Below, piece by piece: positions 29,434-36,935 of a DNA stretch of 45,793 nt. The first letter of the stretch is position 1. Every line of letters begins with the position of its first letter. The translations under genes were made by a program, and so were the position numbers. A model generated the notes under the pieces. The model was not told where the DNA came from. It ran no database searches and was given only the letters and a program-made list of their open reading frames with translations. Source of the DNA: Verrucomicrobiales bacterium (GTDB taxonomy: Bacteria; Verrucomicrobiota; Verrucomicrobiia; Limisphaerales; UBA9464); the NCBI GenBank assembly GCA_005805505.1, contig SYMJ01000040.1, positions 1 through 45,793 on the forward strand, given 5' to 3'.

Positions 29434-30097
29434 AAGGAATCCGTGCTTTGAGTTGGGTTTGAAGGGCCTGAGGGAGGGCTGACTTCTGCAGCCACGCGGA
29501 GGCCTCGGCCGGATTGGAACGTCCCCAGCGCTGGAAGACCGAGTGGAGCAACTCGGCACGGGTCGGGGAATCGTTGACCCGCAGCCCAAGGCTGGCGGCG
29601 ACGCTGGGTGAGTTGTTCATGCGCTCATGGATGATGCCGACCAGCGCCTGATCTCGCAGGGCGGGTTCGAGTCGACCCAGCGACGTGGTCGCACTCTCGA
29701 ACTGGTTGATGGCCCAAGCCCGGTAGATGTTGCGGATCGCCATCGATTGCTCGCAGCCTTTCGGCAGTGAAGCTGCCCAGTCTATGGCTTCTTCCGGACT
29801 GCGAGAGCCCCATTGGAATCCCACCTTGGCCACGGTTTGTCCGCGGACAACCGGGTCGCTGATCATCAGGGCGGCGCTGGCAGCAGCCAGAGGGTCGGCC
29901 GCCGCAGCCGTCGGCAAGGCTTGGTTGAGCCGGGCATTTAGGGTCTCAGCTGGAGCCAGGGTACGGAAGGTATCCAACGCGGCCGACGGGTCGGCGGTGA
30001 CCCAGAGTTGGGCTAGTTCGAGTCGCTCTGAGGCTTGGGTGATTATGGGCAGGATCTCTTGGAGGAACGCTGCGGCTGCGGCGGGATCGGTTTTCAC
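29432..30097 (-). CDS. Helical-repeat hypothetical protein, 3' segment; same frame as the upstream ORF, separated by one TAA
   Basis: Repeat signature W..(T/A)DP.AA..(W/F) continues that of 30125..31426. Begins at a GTG. Confidence 0.6.
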   Translation of the reverse strand: MKTDPAAAAAFLQEILPIITQASERLELAQLWVTADPSAALDTFRTLAPAETLNARLNQALPTAAAADPLAAASAALMISDPVVRGQTVAKVGFQWGSRSPEEAIDWAASLPKGCEQSMAIRNIYRAWAINQFESATTSLGRLEPALRDQALVGIIHERMNNSPSVAASLGLRVNDSPTRAELLHSVFQRWGRSNPAEASAWLQKSALPQALQTQLKARIP

Positions 30098-30124
30098 CCA
30101 AGCCTCGGTCCCTCGGAGGAGAGG

Positions 30125-31426
30125 TTAAATCCCTTGGCCCTGCTGCCATCTCGCTTGAGCCCAGTCCATCGCCGCTCTGGGATCTTCGGCGGCCCATTCG
30201 GCCGTGAGGGTTGGAGCCCATTGGCTTTGGATATCGGCGGATATCCGCTCGAACCGGTGGACTGCAGACTTCGGGTCCACCTGGGCGAGACGTTCGAACA
30301 GGTTGCCCAGGACCCGAGGCTCCGTCGCCTCCAACTTCGAATGATCCAACAACCAGTCCAGGGCCGCCAGCGGGTTGGCGTACGTCCAACTACGAACGAG
30401 CGAACTCACCAGAGGACGAGCGATGGGCTCAGGCAGTCGCTCGAGGATGGCCGCCCCCAGTCGGGGCTGATGGGAGATCCAATCCAACTCACGGGCCACC
30501 TCATTCGTATCACCGGCATGGGTCCACACCTCGCGCGGAATAGAATCCAACAGTTTCAGCACGAGCGATGGATGCTTCTCTTCGACAAGCACCATGAAGA
30601 GGATCCAGGTTTTGAGCCCAGGCATTTCATCGTCGAACGTTTCAGTGGAGAAACTCGCCAAAGCGTCTTCCGGTGCGCTCGCCAACCATTGGGTGTAGAG
30701 GTTGATGAGCAAACTCCTCCGATGGATCGGTTGCGTCACCGATCGGGCCTGTTCAAGCGCTCCCGGTAGGTCCGAATTCATCCATTCCAAAAGCAGCCCC
30801 TTCAGCGCCGCGAATTGGGAGCCGCCCAACTTGTCATGAGGATCGACCGAAGTGCGTTCGGGGTCCATCAGGAAGGCCCAGGCTGCGGATCGGTCGGCGG
30901 TGCCCCACGATCGACCTAGGGTATCCAGGACGGCTTCCAAGCCCGTTTCGGGCGTCAGTTTGCTGAGGGCGAAATCCCAGAAGGCAGCTCCACAACCGGG
31001 GGCTTTGAGATCGGCGCTTCGGATCAACTCCTTGATGAGCCGGACTCGCTCCTCAGGATCCTGTGTCCTCGACTCGATGGCCGCGAGCCGCCGAAGGACC
31101 TCTTCGGTGCCCAAACCCGATTCGACGGACACCGGAGATTCATTTCGTTCGGTGGGGCTCGAATCGTCCACCTTGGAGTCTTGGGTGGCCGAACCAGAGT
31201 TCGCTCCATCCACCCGCATGGATTGGAATCGGACCGACACCACCGATGCCACAAGCACCACTGCGAGAAGCCCTACCGTCCATCGGGCCTTGCGGGCCTT
31301 CGATGCCAGGGCACCGGCCGTGGCTCCCTCAGATCGCCTAGGAACAGAATACCGTGAAGGAACTCTGTTCGGGATCATGAACCGAAGCGTAGCCACCCAG
31401 AGATCTCCATCAAGAGCTGCCAGCAA
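30125..31426 (-). CDS. Helical-repeat hypothetical membrane-anchored protein, 5' segment
   Basis: TM segment WTVGLLAVVLVASVV, then repeats such as YTQWLASAPEDALASF, WTYANPLAALDWLLDH and TAEWAAEDPRAAMDWAQARWQQGQGI*. Confidence 0.65.
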   Translation of the reverse strand: MLAALDGDLWVATLRFMIPNRVPSRYSVPRRSEGATAGALASKARKARWTVGLLAVVLVASVVSVRFQSMRVDGANSGSATQDSKVDDSSPTERNESPVSVESGLGTEEVLRRLAAIESRTQDPEERVRLIKELIRSADLKAPGCGAAFWDFALSKLTPETGLEAVLDTLGRSWGTADRSAAWAFLMDPERTSVDPHDKLGGSQFAALKGLLLEWMNSDLPGALEQARSVTQPIHRRSLLINLYTQWLASAPEDALASFSTETFDDEMPGLKTWILFMVLVEEKHPSLVLKLLDSIPREVWTHAGDTNEVARELDWISHQPRLGAAILERLPEPIARPLVSSLVRSWTYANPLAALDWLLDHSKLEATEPRVLGNLFERLAQVDPKSAVHRFERISADIQSQWAPTLTAEWAAEDPRAAMDWAQARWQQGQGI

Positions 31427-31449
31427 CTATCCCCAAACCCAGGGAAACT

Positions 31450-31690
31450 AAAAAGGGGTCAAAAACGGGCTCAGGGAAGTATTTCCGAATTTGATTCACC
31501 CCTTTTTTGTAAGCGGGACCTTGATCAACGCCTACTCTGACTCAATGAACTGGTAGTTTCTCCGGTGCCTGATGGGTAGTGAGGTTGCCTCAGAGGCTTG
31601 CCAAACGCCGAGCCTGATCCGCTCATCGATGAGGGAGGAGAGATTTAGGTGACCGCCCAACGGGGAGTTGAAACGTTCGAAAATCGGGGA
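31450..31690. repeat. Repeat family copy A (R1 block 31463-31500, R3 block ~31616-31690), with 10-bp arms AAAAAGGGGT/ACCCCTTTTT at 31450-31507
   Basis: aaacgggctcagggaagtatttccgaatttgattcacc and ccgctcatcgatgagggaggagagatttaggtgaccgcccaacgggga, both recurring near 34.7-34.97 kb. Confidence 0.8.
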
Positions 31691-31738
31691 AATGAGGCTG
31701 CGTTTAGGTGGCCTCAACAACGATCGTTGGAAGAAAAC

Positions 31739-31775
31739 TTGACATTTGTGGCAACATGTACAGGTTATTGTCCAT
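31739..31775 (+). promoter_or_regulatory. Putative phd-yoeB promoter/operator
   Basis: TTGACA at 31739-31744, TGTACA (YefM core hexamer in E. coli) at 31757-31762, AT-rich GGTTAT/GTTATT near 31763-31769, ATG at 31776. Confidence 0.5.
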
Positions 31776-32036
31776 ATGAAAGCGATCACCTATACCGCTG
31801 CACGGGAAAGCCTTGCGTCAACGATGGATCGTGTTTGCTTGGATCATGATCCAGTGATCATCACGCGTAATCGCGATCAAGCCGTTGTGATGATATCGCT
31901 TGAGGATTATGAATCGCTTGAGGAGACTGCTTATCTTCTTCGTTCGCCTGCAAACGCCCGTCGCCTTCTTGATTCAATTTCGGATTTAAAGGGAAGCGGT
32001 GGTATTACGAAATCCATCGACGAACTCATGAAATGA
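31776..32036 (+). CDS. Phd/YefM-family antitoxin
   Basis: MKAITYTAARESLASTMDRVCLDHDPVIITRNRDQAVVMISLEDYESLEETAYLLRSPANARRLLDSI. Start set at ATG 31776, after TTGACA/TGTACA upstream. Confidence 0.93.
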   Translation: MKAITYTAARESLASTMDRVCLDHDPVIITRNRDQAVVMISLEDYESLEETAYLLRSPANARRLLDSISDLKGSGGITKSIDELMK

Positions 32037-32290
32037 ATATTCAGTTTTCAACTCGTGGATTTGAAGATTACGTATATTGGCAGACTTTTGATGAGAGGAT
32101 TCTTAAAAAGGTTAATGATTTACTGAGGGATATTTCTCGCAATCCCTACGAAGGCATCGGTAAGCCTGAACCATTAAAGCATGTCTTAAGTGGATTTTGG
32201 TCTCGTCGAATTACGGACGAACATCGGTTGGTTTACAGAGTTGAAGGTGATGTCATTAAGGTTGCGCAAGTTCGCTACCATTATGAATAA
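32033..32290 (+). CDS. yoeB: Txe/YoeB-family mRNA interferase toxin
   Basis: ATGA overlap with antitoxin. FEDYVYWQTFDERILKKVNDLLRDISRNPYEGIGKPEPLKHVLSGFWSRRITDEHRLVYRVEGDVIKVAQVRYHYE. Confidence 0.95.
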   Translation: MNIQFSTRGFEDYVYWQTFDERILKKVNDLLRDISRNPYEGIGKPEPLKHVLSGFWSRRITDEHRLVYRVEGDVIKVAQVRYHYE

Positions 32291-32352
32291 AATCGCTGAT
32301 CCGGGCTCAGCGCTACAGCGAATAAATCGAATTGTCACGGACCGCGCTCCGC

Positions 32353-32473
32353 AAACGGGGTCAGAAAACGATTTCTGATTTTCGATACACCAGTTCCCTT
32401 TGCCCAGAACTCGGAAAAGGGCCCCGCAACCTGAACGGGCTCTTGCCTAGGCATTGGGCGAAAGTTGCTGACA
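32353..32473. repeat. Repeat family copy B (R1+R2 blocks)
   Basis: aaacggggtcagaaaacgatttctgattttcgatacaccagttccctttgcccagaactcggaaaagggccccgcaacctgaacgggctcttgcctaggcattgggcg closely matches 34734-34855. Confidence 0.85.
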
Positions 32474-32566
32474 TCCGCACGCGCTTGCAGTCGGTGCGGT
32501 CGAAGAGCGGGAGCTTCGCCCAAGTGGGATTGGGTTCGAGATCGGCGATTGATGGGAGAAATGCGG

Positions 32567-33499
32567 TCATGCTTTGGCGATTTTCTCCAGCGGCTCTATG
32601 GCGTCTTGCAGCAAACGTTTCCCGGTGACTTCCAGGAGCTTCAAGGAGGGTGCTTGCGAGACAAGCAGTCCGTATTCGCAGGTGTGGCGTGCCTCGTTCA
32701 AGTCCGCTTCGTTTTCGGGCTGGACGAGCTGGCGAAGGCCGTTTCCGACCTTCGGAATGAGGTCTCGCCAGATGGTAGGGAAGCGACTTTGCAGCGCCGC
32801 CGCCCAAATTTGCGACCATTCGAGTAGTGAGTCCTCCTGCCGGGCTTCGGCAAGGTAAGCGAGTGCGAGGACGCGCCCGAGGTCTTTGTTGCTGCGTTTG
32901 ATGCGGCGTCCGCCAATGAGACCGCTCATGGGTTCTTCGCCGATCGCGGGATGATGGAGCAGATTGGCAAGGGCCATGGTTTCGGGTCGGGCGATGGCGA
33001 TGCCGAAAGGTGTGTGGATGGGCTCAAACTCTGCGAGTGACAGAAAGCCAAAGCTGCACAGGCTGAAATGGCCACGGGAGGTCACGATTCGGATGTCTTT
33101 CCGGCCAAGGTCTGACTCCGATTCCGGGACGGTCAGCAGTTCGATAATCCATTCCGTGGAGCCCGGAGGATGAAGGCGGACGACGGGCAGCTTATTGTCG
33201 GGTGTGGTGGCATCACCCGGATTGCCCCAGTCGCCTTCAGCGCGCAGTTCCCATTGATCGTCAAACAAACGGTTGGCAACGGCTTCTCCCGCCGGGATGG
33301 CCTTGATGCGCGGGGCGAGGAGGCAATTTACGTCTTTCGTGCGGACCTGGAGTTTCGGGTTGTCGCCAAAGAAGTAATAACCCGCCGCGAGACTGCCGAT
33401 GACGATGATGTTTTCCCGGAAATCAGCCGGGATTGCAGTGGCGATGCGCTCCAGCACGGTGCTGGGCGAAATGAGCTTCACAATGCCTTCCTGATTCAT
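32567..33499 (-). CDS. Nucleotidyltransferase-like protein
   Basis: IIVIGSLAAGYYFFGDNPKLQVRTKDVNCLLAP resembles the GS-x(n)-DxD core of MNT/AbiEii-type nucleotidyltransferases. ATGA overlap with the upstream winged-helix gene. Confidence 0.6.
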   Translation of the reverse strand: MNQEGIVKLISPSTVLERIATAIPADFRENIIVIGSLAAGYYFFGDNPKLQVRTKDVNCLLAPRIKAIPAGEAVANRLFDDQWELRAEGDWGNPGDATTPDNKLPVVRLHPPGSTEWIIELLTVPESESDLGRKDIRIVTSRGHFSLCSFGFLSLAEFEPIHTPFGIAIARPETMALANLLHHPAIGEEPMSGLIGGRRIKRSNKDLGRVLALAYLAEARQEDSLLEWSQIWAAALQSRFPTIWRDLIPKVGNGLRQLVQPENEADLNEARHTCEYGLLVSQAPSLKLLEVTGKRLLQDAIEPLEKIAKA

Positions 33500-34566
33500 A
33501 GCGGGCGGCCTTTGGTTGCGGGAAAGGATTTAAGGAACTCGAGCGCCTGCGATTCGAGGCGGGCCTCGTGCAGATCGAGCAGGCATTCCAAAGGGTCTGC
33601 CCAAGGGAGATTGTTCTCAGCAGGTTGGAAAAGGGACTGTGCGCGGCGGATGGTGTGAATCACGAGTGTCGGCGATTCGTCCCGGCGTGTCGCTTTTTCC
33701 AGGGCTGGGTCGAGCTTTTCCACGAACGAGAGGTCTGCGGCTTTGCGTGCGGAATGAATGGAAAGGTTGAGGCGCGGATTGCCGATGAGGTCGAGCGAAG
33801 GCTGGTAGTATTTTGCTCCCCAGACTCCGCCGACCGCCAGGTCTTGCCGCCCGAGTGAACGCAACCGGCGCAGCAGCGACTCCGGCGAGCGAGCCTGACC
33901 TGAGCGATCCACAAAGCGAACCGTGGCCCGGACATCATCGGACACCGCGACCAATCGCGCCCATTCATCGCGAGGGAAGATCCGCAGCTCGACACTGCGA
34001 TCCGAATGGCGCTTCAAGCAATGTTCGAGACGTTCCAGCGAGCGCGAAACCGTGGGGTGACTAGCGCCGGAGATTTCCAGGAGCGAACCAATCGAGAGCG
34101 GGCCCCGTCCGAGCAACCACTGATGGATGAGAATTCGCAGAATTTCGTAGTGCGCTTCTGAACTCCTGCTTGCCCCGGTTGGGCGTTGCGAAAGTTCATG
34201 CTGAAGAATTTCTTCGAGGACTGGTACCTCGCTGGACACAGGCGATCGTGGGATGCCACTCCATTTTCCAGACCGACGAACCACTGCGGATAAATGATTG
34301 AAAATTTCTGGCCGGAGCACTGAGGCCGCGCCCTGCCATTCGTCCCGCAAGCGCGAGTCGGTAATGCCGGGCTCTTCCAGCACGAGAACGGCATGCCGTA
34401 GTTCCTTGGACGATGAGACGACTCGCGCCAGATCCATCAAGGTAGTGCGCAGCCGGCGCGCATCCTTCGTCTCGATCAGCACCTCGTAAGCCGTGTCGCC
34501 CATGACAGCGTCAGCCCGAAAACCAGGGAAGTTCTCAATGGAGCACTCGTAGCGAAGCGTTTTCAT
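33496..34566 (-). CDS. Winged-helix regulator, possibly an AbiEi-like antitoxin, partner of the nucleotidyltransferase
   Basis: HTH segment LSIGSLLEISGASHPTVSRSLERLEHCL, then SPESLLRRLRSLGRQDLAVGGVWGAKYYQPSLDLIGNPRLNLSIH. Confidence 0.55.
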   Translation of the reverse strand: MKTLRYECSIENFPGFRADAVMGDTAYEVLIETKDARRLRTTLMDLARVVSSSKELRHAVLVLEEPGITDSRLRDEWQGAASVLRPEIFNHLSAVVRRSGKWSGIPRSPVSSEVPVLEEILQHELSQRPTGASRSSEAHYEILRILIHQWLLGRGPLSIGSLLEISGASHPTVSRSLERLEHCLKRHSDRSVELRIFPRDEWARLVAVSDDVRATVRFVDRSGQARSPESLLRRLRSLGRQDLAVGGVWGAKYYQPSLDLIGNPRLNLSIHSARKAADLSFVEKLDPALEKATRRDESPTLVIHTIRRAQSLFQPAENNLPWADPLECLLDLHEARLESQALEFLKSFPATKGRPL

Positions 34567-34573
34567 GATTTTA

Positions 34574-34622
34574 ACTTGCGACCTTGATTATAAGGTCGCA
34601 AGTAGAATCGCAGGTCGCGAGT
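34574..34622 (-). promoter_or_regulatory. Palindromic operator overlapping a TATAAT -10 box, plus an extra half-site
   Basis: ACTTGCGACCTT-gattat-AAGGTCGCAAGT perfect 12-bp inverted repeat (34574-34603). Minus-strand TATAAT is at 34592-34587. Half-site AGGTCGCGAGT at 34612-34622. Related AAGTCGCACCTTGATTTGAAAGTCGCGCCTT around 34665-34697. Confidence 0.75.
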
Positions 34623-34730
34623 TCATTTTATTGAGCTCAGGGCGAGAGCTATAATTTTAAATTAAAGTCGCACCTTGATTTGAAAGTCGCGCCTTCAGTT
34701 AGCGGTGAGAAGTGTTTGGCGACTCCAAGA

Positions 34731-34899
34731 CGGAAACGGTGTCAGGGAACAATTTCCGATTTTGGATGCACCAGTTCCATTTGCCCGGAACTCCGAAAAA
34801 GGCCCCGCAACCTGAACGAGATCTTGCCTGGGCATTGGGCGATCGTTGCAGACACTCTCCTGAGTCAAATTCGGAAATCGTTCCCGGACCCCGTTTCCG
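34731..34899. repeat. Repeat family copy C: MITE-like element with ~34-bp imperfect TIRs, followed by R3 block to ~34975
   Basis: Left CGGAAACGGTGTCAGGGAACAATTTCCGATTTTG; right arm reverse complement CGGAAACGGGGTCCGGGAACGATTTCCGAATTTG. Confidence 0.88.
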
Positions 34900-35021
34900 C
34901 TCATCGATGAGGGAGGAGAGATTCAGGTTGCTGGCCAATGGGGGGCATTGAGAGTTTCGTCAAAATCGGAAATTAGACTCGGTGAGGCGGTCTAAATAAC
35001 GTTAGGCCTTTTCGCACGCGC

Positions 35022-35363
35022 ATGACTCAAGAAGCCACCGTCAGAATTCACGGAAGCGATTGGAAACTCGCCGACGTCGAGGATGCCGTTGCCTTTTGTC
35101 GGGAACATCAATGGCGTCGCGAGCAGTGGGTTCGTCGCGATGCACTGGTTCAGCGCACGGGCACGACGAGCCTTTACACCGGCCAGCGATACGATCCGGC
35201 GTACTGCGAGTTGGTTCGCAGAGGCTGGAGTCACGACCACTGCGAGATTTGCTGGTGGACTTTATCCGAGGGCGGCGACGAGGAGCATTCGGTCGGTTAC
35301 ACCAACGGCGGGCGGTGGATTTGCAGCGAGTGCTATCGTCACTTCATCGAAACAAAAGCATGA
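35022..35363 (+). CDS. Small hypothetical protein with paired CxxC zinc-ribbon-like motifs
   Basis: HCEICWWTLSEGGDEEHSVGYTNGGRWICSECYRHFI. Begins 15 nt after GTTAGGC. Confidence 0.65.
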   Translation: MTQEATVRIHGSDWKLADVEDAVAFCREHQWRREQWVRRDALVQRTGTTSLYTGQRYDPAYCELVRRGWSHDHCEICWWTLSEGGDEEHSVGYTNGGRWICSECYRHFIETKA

Positions 35364-35450
35364 CAACCCGGCCATGCGCTGCAGCGAACCCGGCCATCGC
35401 GTTGCGGTTGCGAGCGAACGCCCTCGTGGGCCGGGTCGCTGAGTGCGCAT
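35363..35450. other. Possible degenerate attC-like hairpin
   Basis: ATGCGCtgCAGCGAaCCCGGCC (35374-35395) pairs with GGCCGGGTCGCTGagtGCGCAT (35429-35450), leaving one bulged A. Preceded by TGACAACCC at the stop codon of the 35022 ORF. Confidence 0.4.
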
Positions 35451-35829
35451 CGAGGGCGAGCCGCGTTCACTCATCCACATCAACACCCTGCTTGTGCGAG
35501 CCGATTCGCCCGAGGAGGCGCACCAGAAGGCGTGGGCCCTGGGTCAGCAGGAAGAGCACAGTTACGAAAATACGGACGGCAGACGTGTGACCGGGGTCTT
35601 TCGTGGTTTGGGCGAGATGAATGTCATCCACGACGAGTTGGAGCATGGAGCCGAGTTGATTTATCGGGAGCGAGTGGGTTTGTCGGAGGAGCAAATTTGC
35701 GCGCTCGTTAAACCGAAGGCCCAGCTTGGCGTGTTTGCGCCGAGAGAGCCGGCGGTCGGTCCGAATTACATGCCGAAGTCCGTGATGGACGAGTTGAGAA
35801 AAGGCGGACTGCATGAATCTGAAGTCTAG
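35443..35829 (+). CDS. DUF4288-like protein, probably N-terminally truncated
   Basis: MRIEGEPRSLIHINTLLVRADSPEEAHQKAWALGQQEEHSYENTDGRRVTGVFRGLGEMNVIHDELEHGAELIYRERVGLSEEQI. GTG start directly after an in-frame TGA. Confidence 0.65.
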   Translation: MRIEGEPRSLIHINTLLVRADSPEEAHQKAWALGQQEEHSYENTDGRRVTGVFRGLGEMNVIHDELEHGAELIYRERVGLSEEQICALVKPKAQLGVFAPREPAVGPNYMPKSVMDELRKGGLHESEV

Positions 35830-36223
35830 AACCGGACAGCCTGATCCCCGGGAGCTACAGGTCGCCTCCGAGCCTTTCACTGAACTGGTTCGTTGGCTGA
35901 ATACACGACGCACCATCGACTGGTTCATTATGGCTGTCTTGGGGGGCGTCGTGCTGTTTGTTGTGATGCAGTTGCCCCGGACACACGCTTTGCCTGAGGG
36001 CTATACGGACACTTACTTTCCGCGAGGTGGCCACCGCTACTTGATCGCTCTTGGAGGTGTCAAAAAGGTGGGTCAGGAAGTCCTCAATTATCAGGTTGTG
36101 GGGACTGTAGTGACGGGCACGGTTCAATTGAGGCTGGAGCATGACGACGTCAGGACGTTTCACCTCGATTTGAAGACTCACACCGTGTCCCTGGGAGACC
36201 GAGTTCAAGAGGATGCACGCTGA
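35813..36223 (+). CDS. Hypothetical single-TM protein
   Basis: 136 aa with TM WFIMAVLGGVVLFVVMQL. Overlaps the DUF4288 ORF by 17 nt, suggesting coupling. Confidence 0.55.
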   Translation: MNLKSRTGQPDPRELQVASEPFTELVRWLNTRRTIDWFIMAVLGGVVLFVVMQLPRTHALPEGYTDTYFPRGGHRYLIALGGVKKVGQEVLNYQVVGTVVTGTVQLRLEHDDVRTFHLDLKTHTVSLGDRVQEDAR

Positions 36224-36605
36224 TTCATCCGTTGTTCAACCGTGCCGGCCTCGGCGTGGGGCAGCGCCGGATAGCAGTTCATGATCGCGCCTCGCCTATT
36301 GGACGCCGGTTGTTTGAACCAACCTTGCTCGTATAAGGCCTCCATGACGGTTGTCATTTCTTCACGCGAGTGGAATGCCCGTCCTCGACAAGCGGGAGCT
36401 TGGAAACGCCATGGGTGCAGATTCCAAGGAGACCCGCATTGCCGCCGGACAGACTTGGAACCGGGCGGTTCGTCGCCGAGAACCGAAGCTGACACAAAAA
36501 ATCGGAAGGTCTCTCGACCCATTTAGTTTCCTGCCGGTCTCCAGTCGGGGCAAGTCTTGGACGCTTGCCATGCCACGGAACAGGGTTTAACCACACAGAG
36601 CAGTC

Positions 36606-36935
36606 ATGAGTAACCACCAAAATATCGACCTCAGAAGTCTCGCCATGGACCAGAGGACGGCGGAGAAGCTCTTGGCGAATCCCGCCTTGGTGGATCGCGG
36701 TTTGGCGAATCTGGATCGGTGGTTAAAGACCTGTTCCCCCGGTGTGCGCCCCGTATTGATCGAGTGGCAGACCTTGCTCCAGCGGCCGCTGCCAGAAGTC
36801 ATCTTGGTATTGCGGAGCACCGATCAGCGGGCCACCCGTCTCAGGCAATCCAGCCCGTTTGCCGGTCTCTTGTCTGTTTCCGAGCGAACCGAAATCTTGA
36901 AGCGCTTTCCGACTCGTGAACCGCAACCAGCTTGA
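36606..36935 (+). CDS. Hypothetical protein coupled to a DUF6036-like nucleotidyltransferase
   Basis: 109 aa; 20-nt overlap with the downstream ORF. Confidence 0.65.
   Translation: MSNHQNIDLRSLAMDQRTAEKLLANPALVDRGLANLDRWLKTCSPGVRPVLIEWQTLLQRPLPEVILVLRSTDQRATRLRQSSPFAGLLSVSERTEILKRFPTREPQPA

Noticed and set aside
29070-29589. Overlapping ORFs across the 29.16-29.43 kb palindrome
   Set aside because: Both strands show the same open frames because the sequence is self-complementary; no protein family is recognised.
34695-34951. Four small ORFs inside the repeat at 34.7-34.95 kb
   Set aside because: They lie in an inverted-repeat element, on both strands, and mirror ORFs in the other copies (for example 32335..32523). 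They come from the repeat, not from genes.
36240-36600. Several short ORFs between the TM protein and the 109-aa gene
   Set aside because: Overlapping frames on both strands, none with a recognised motif. I could not support any as coding.
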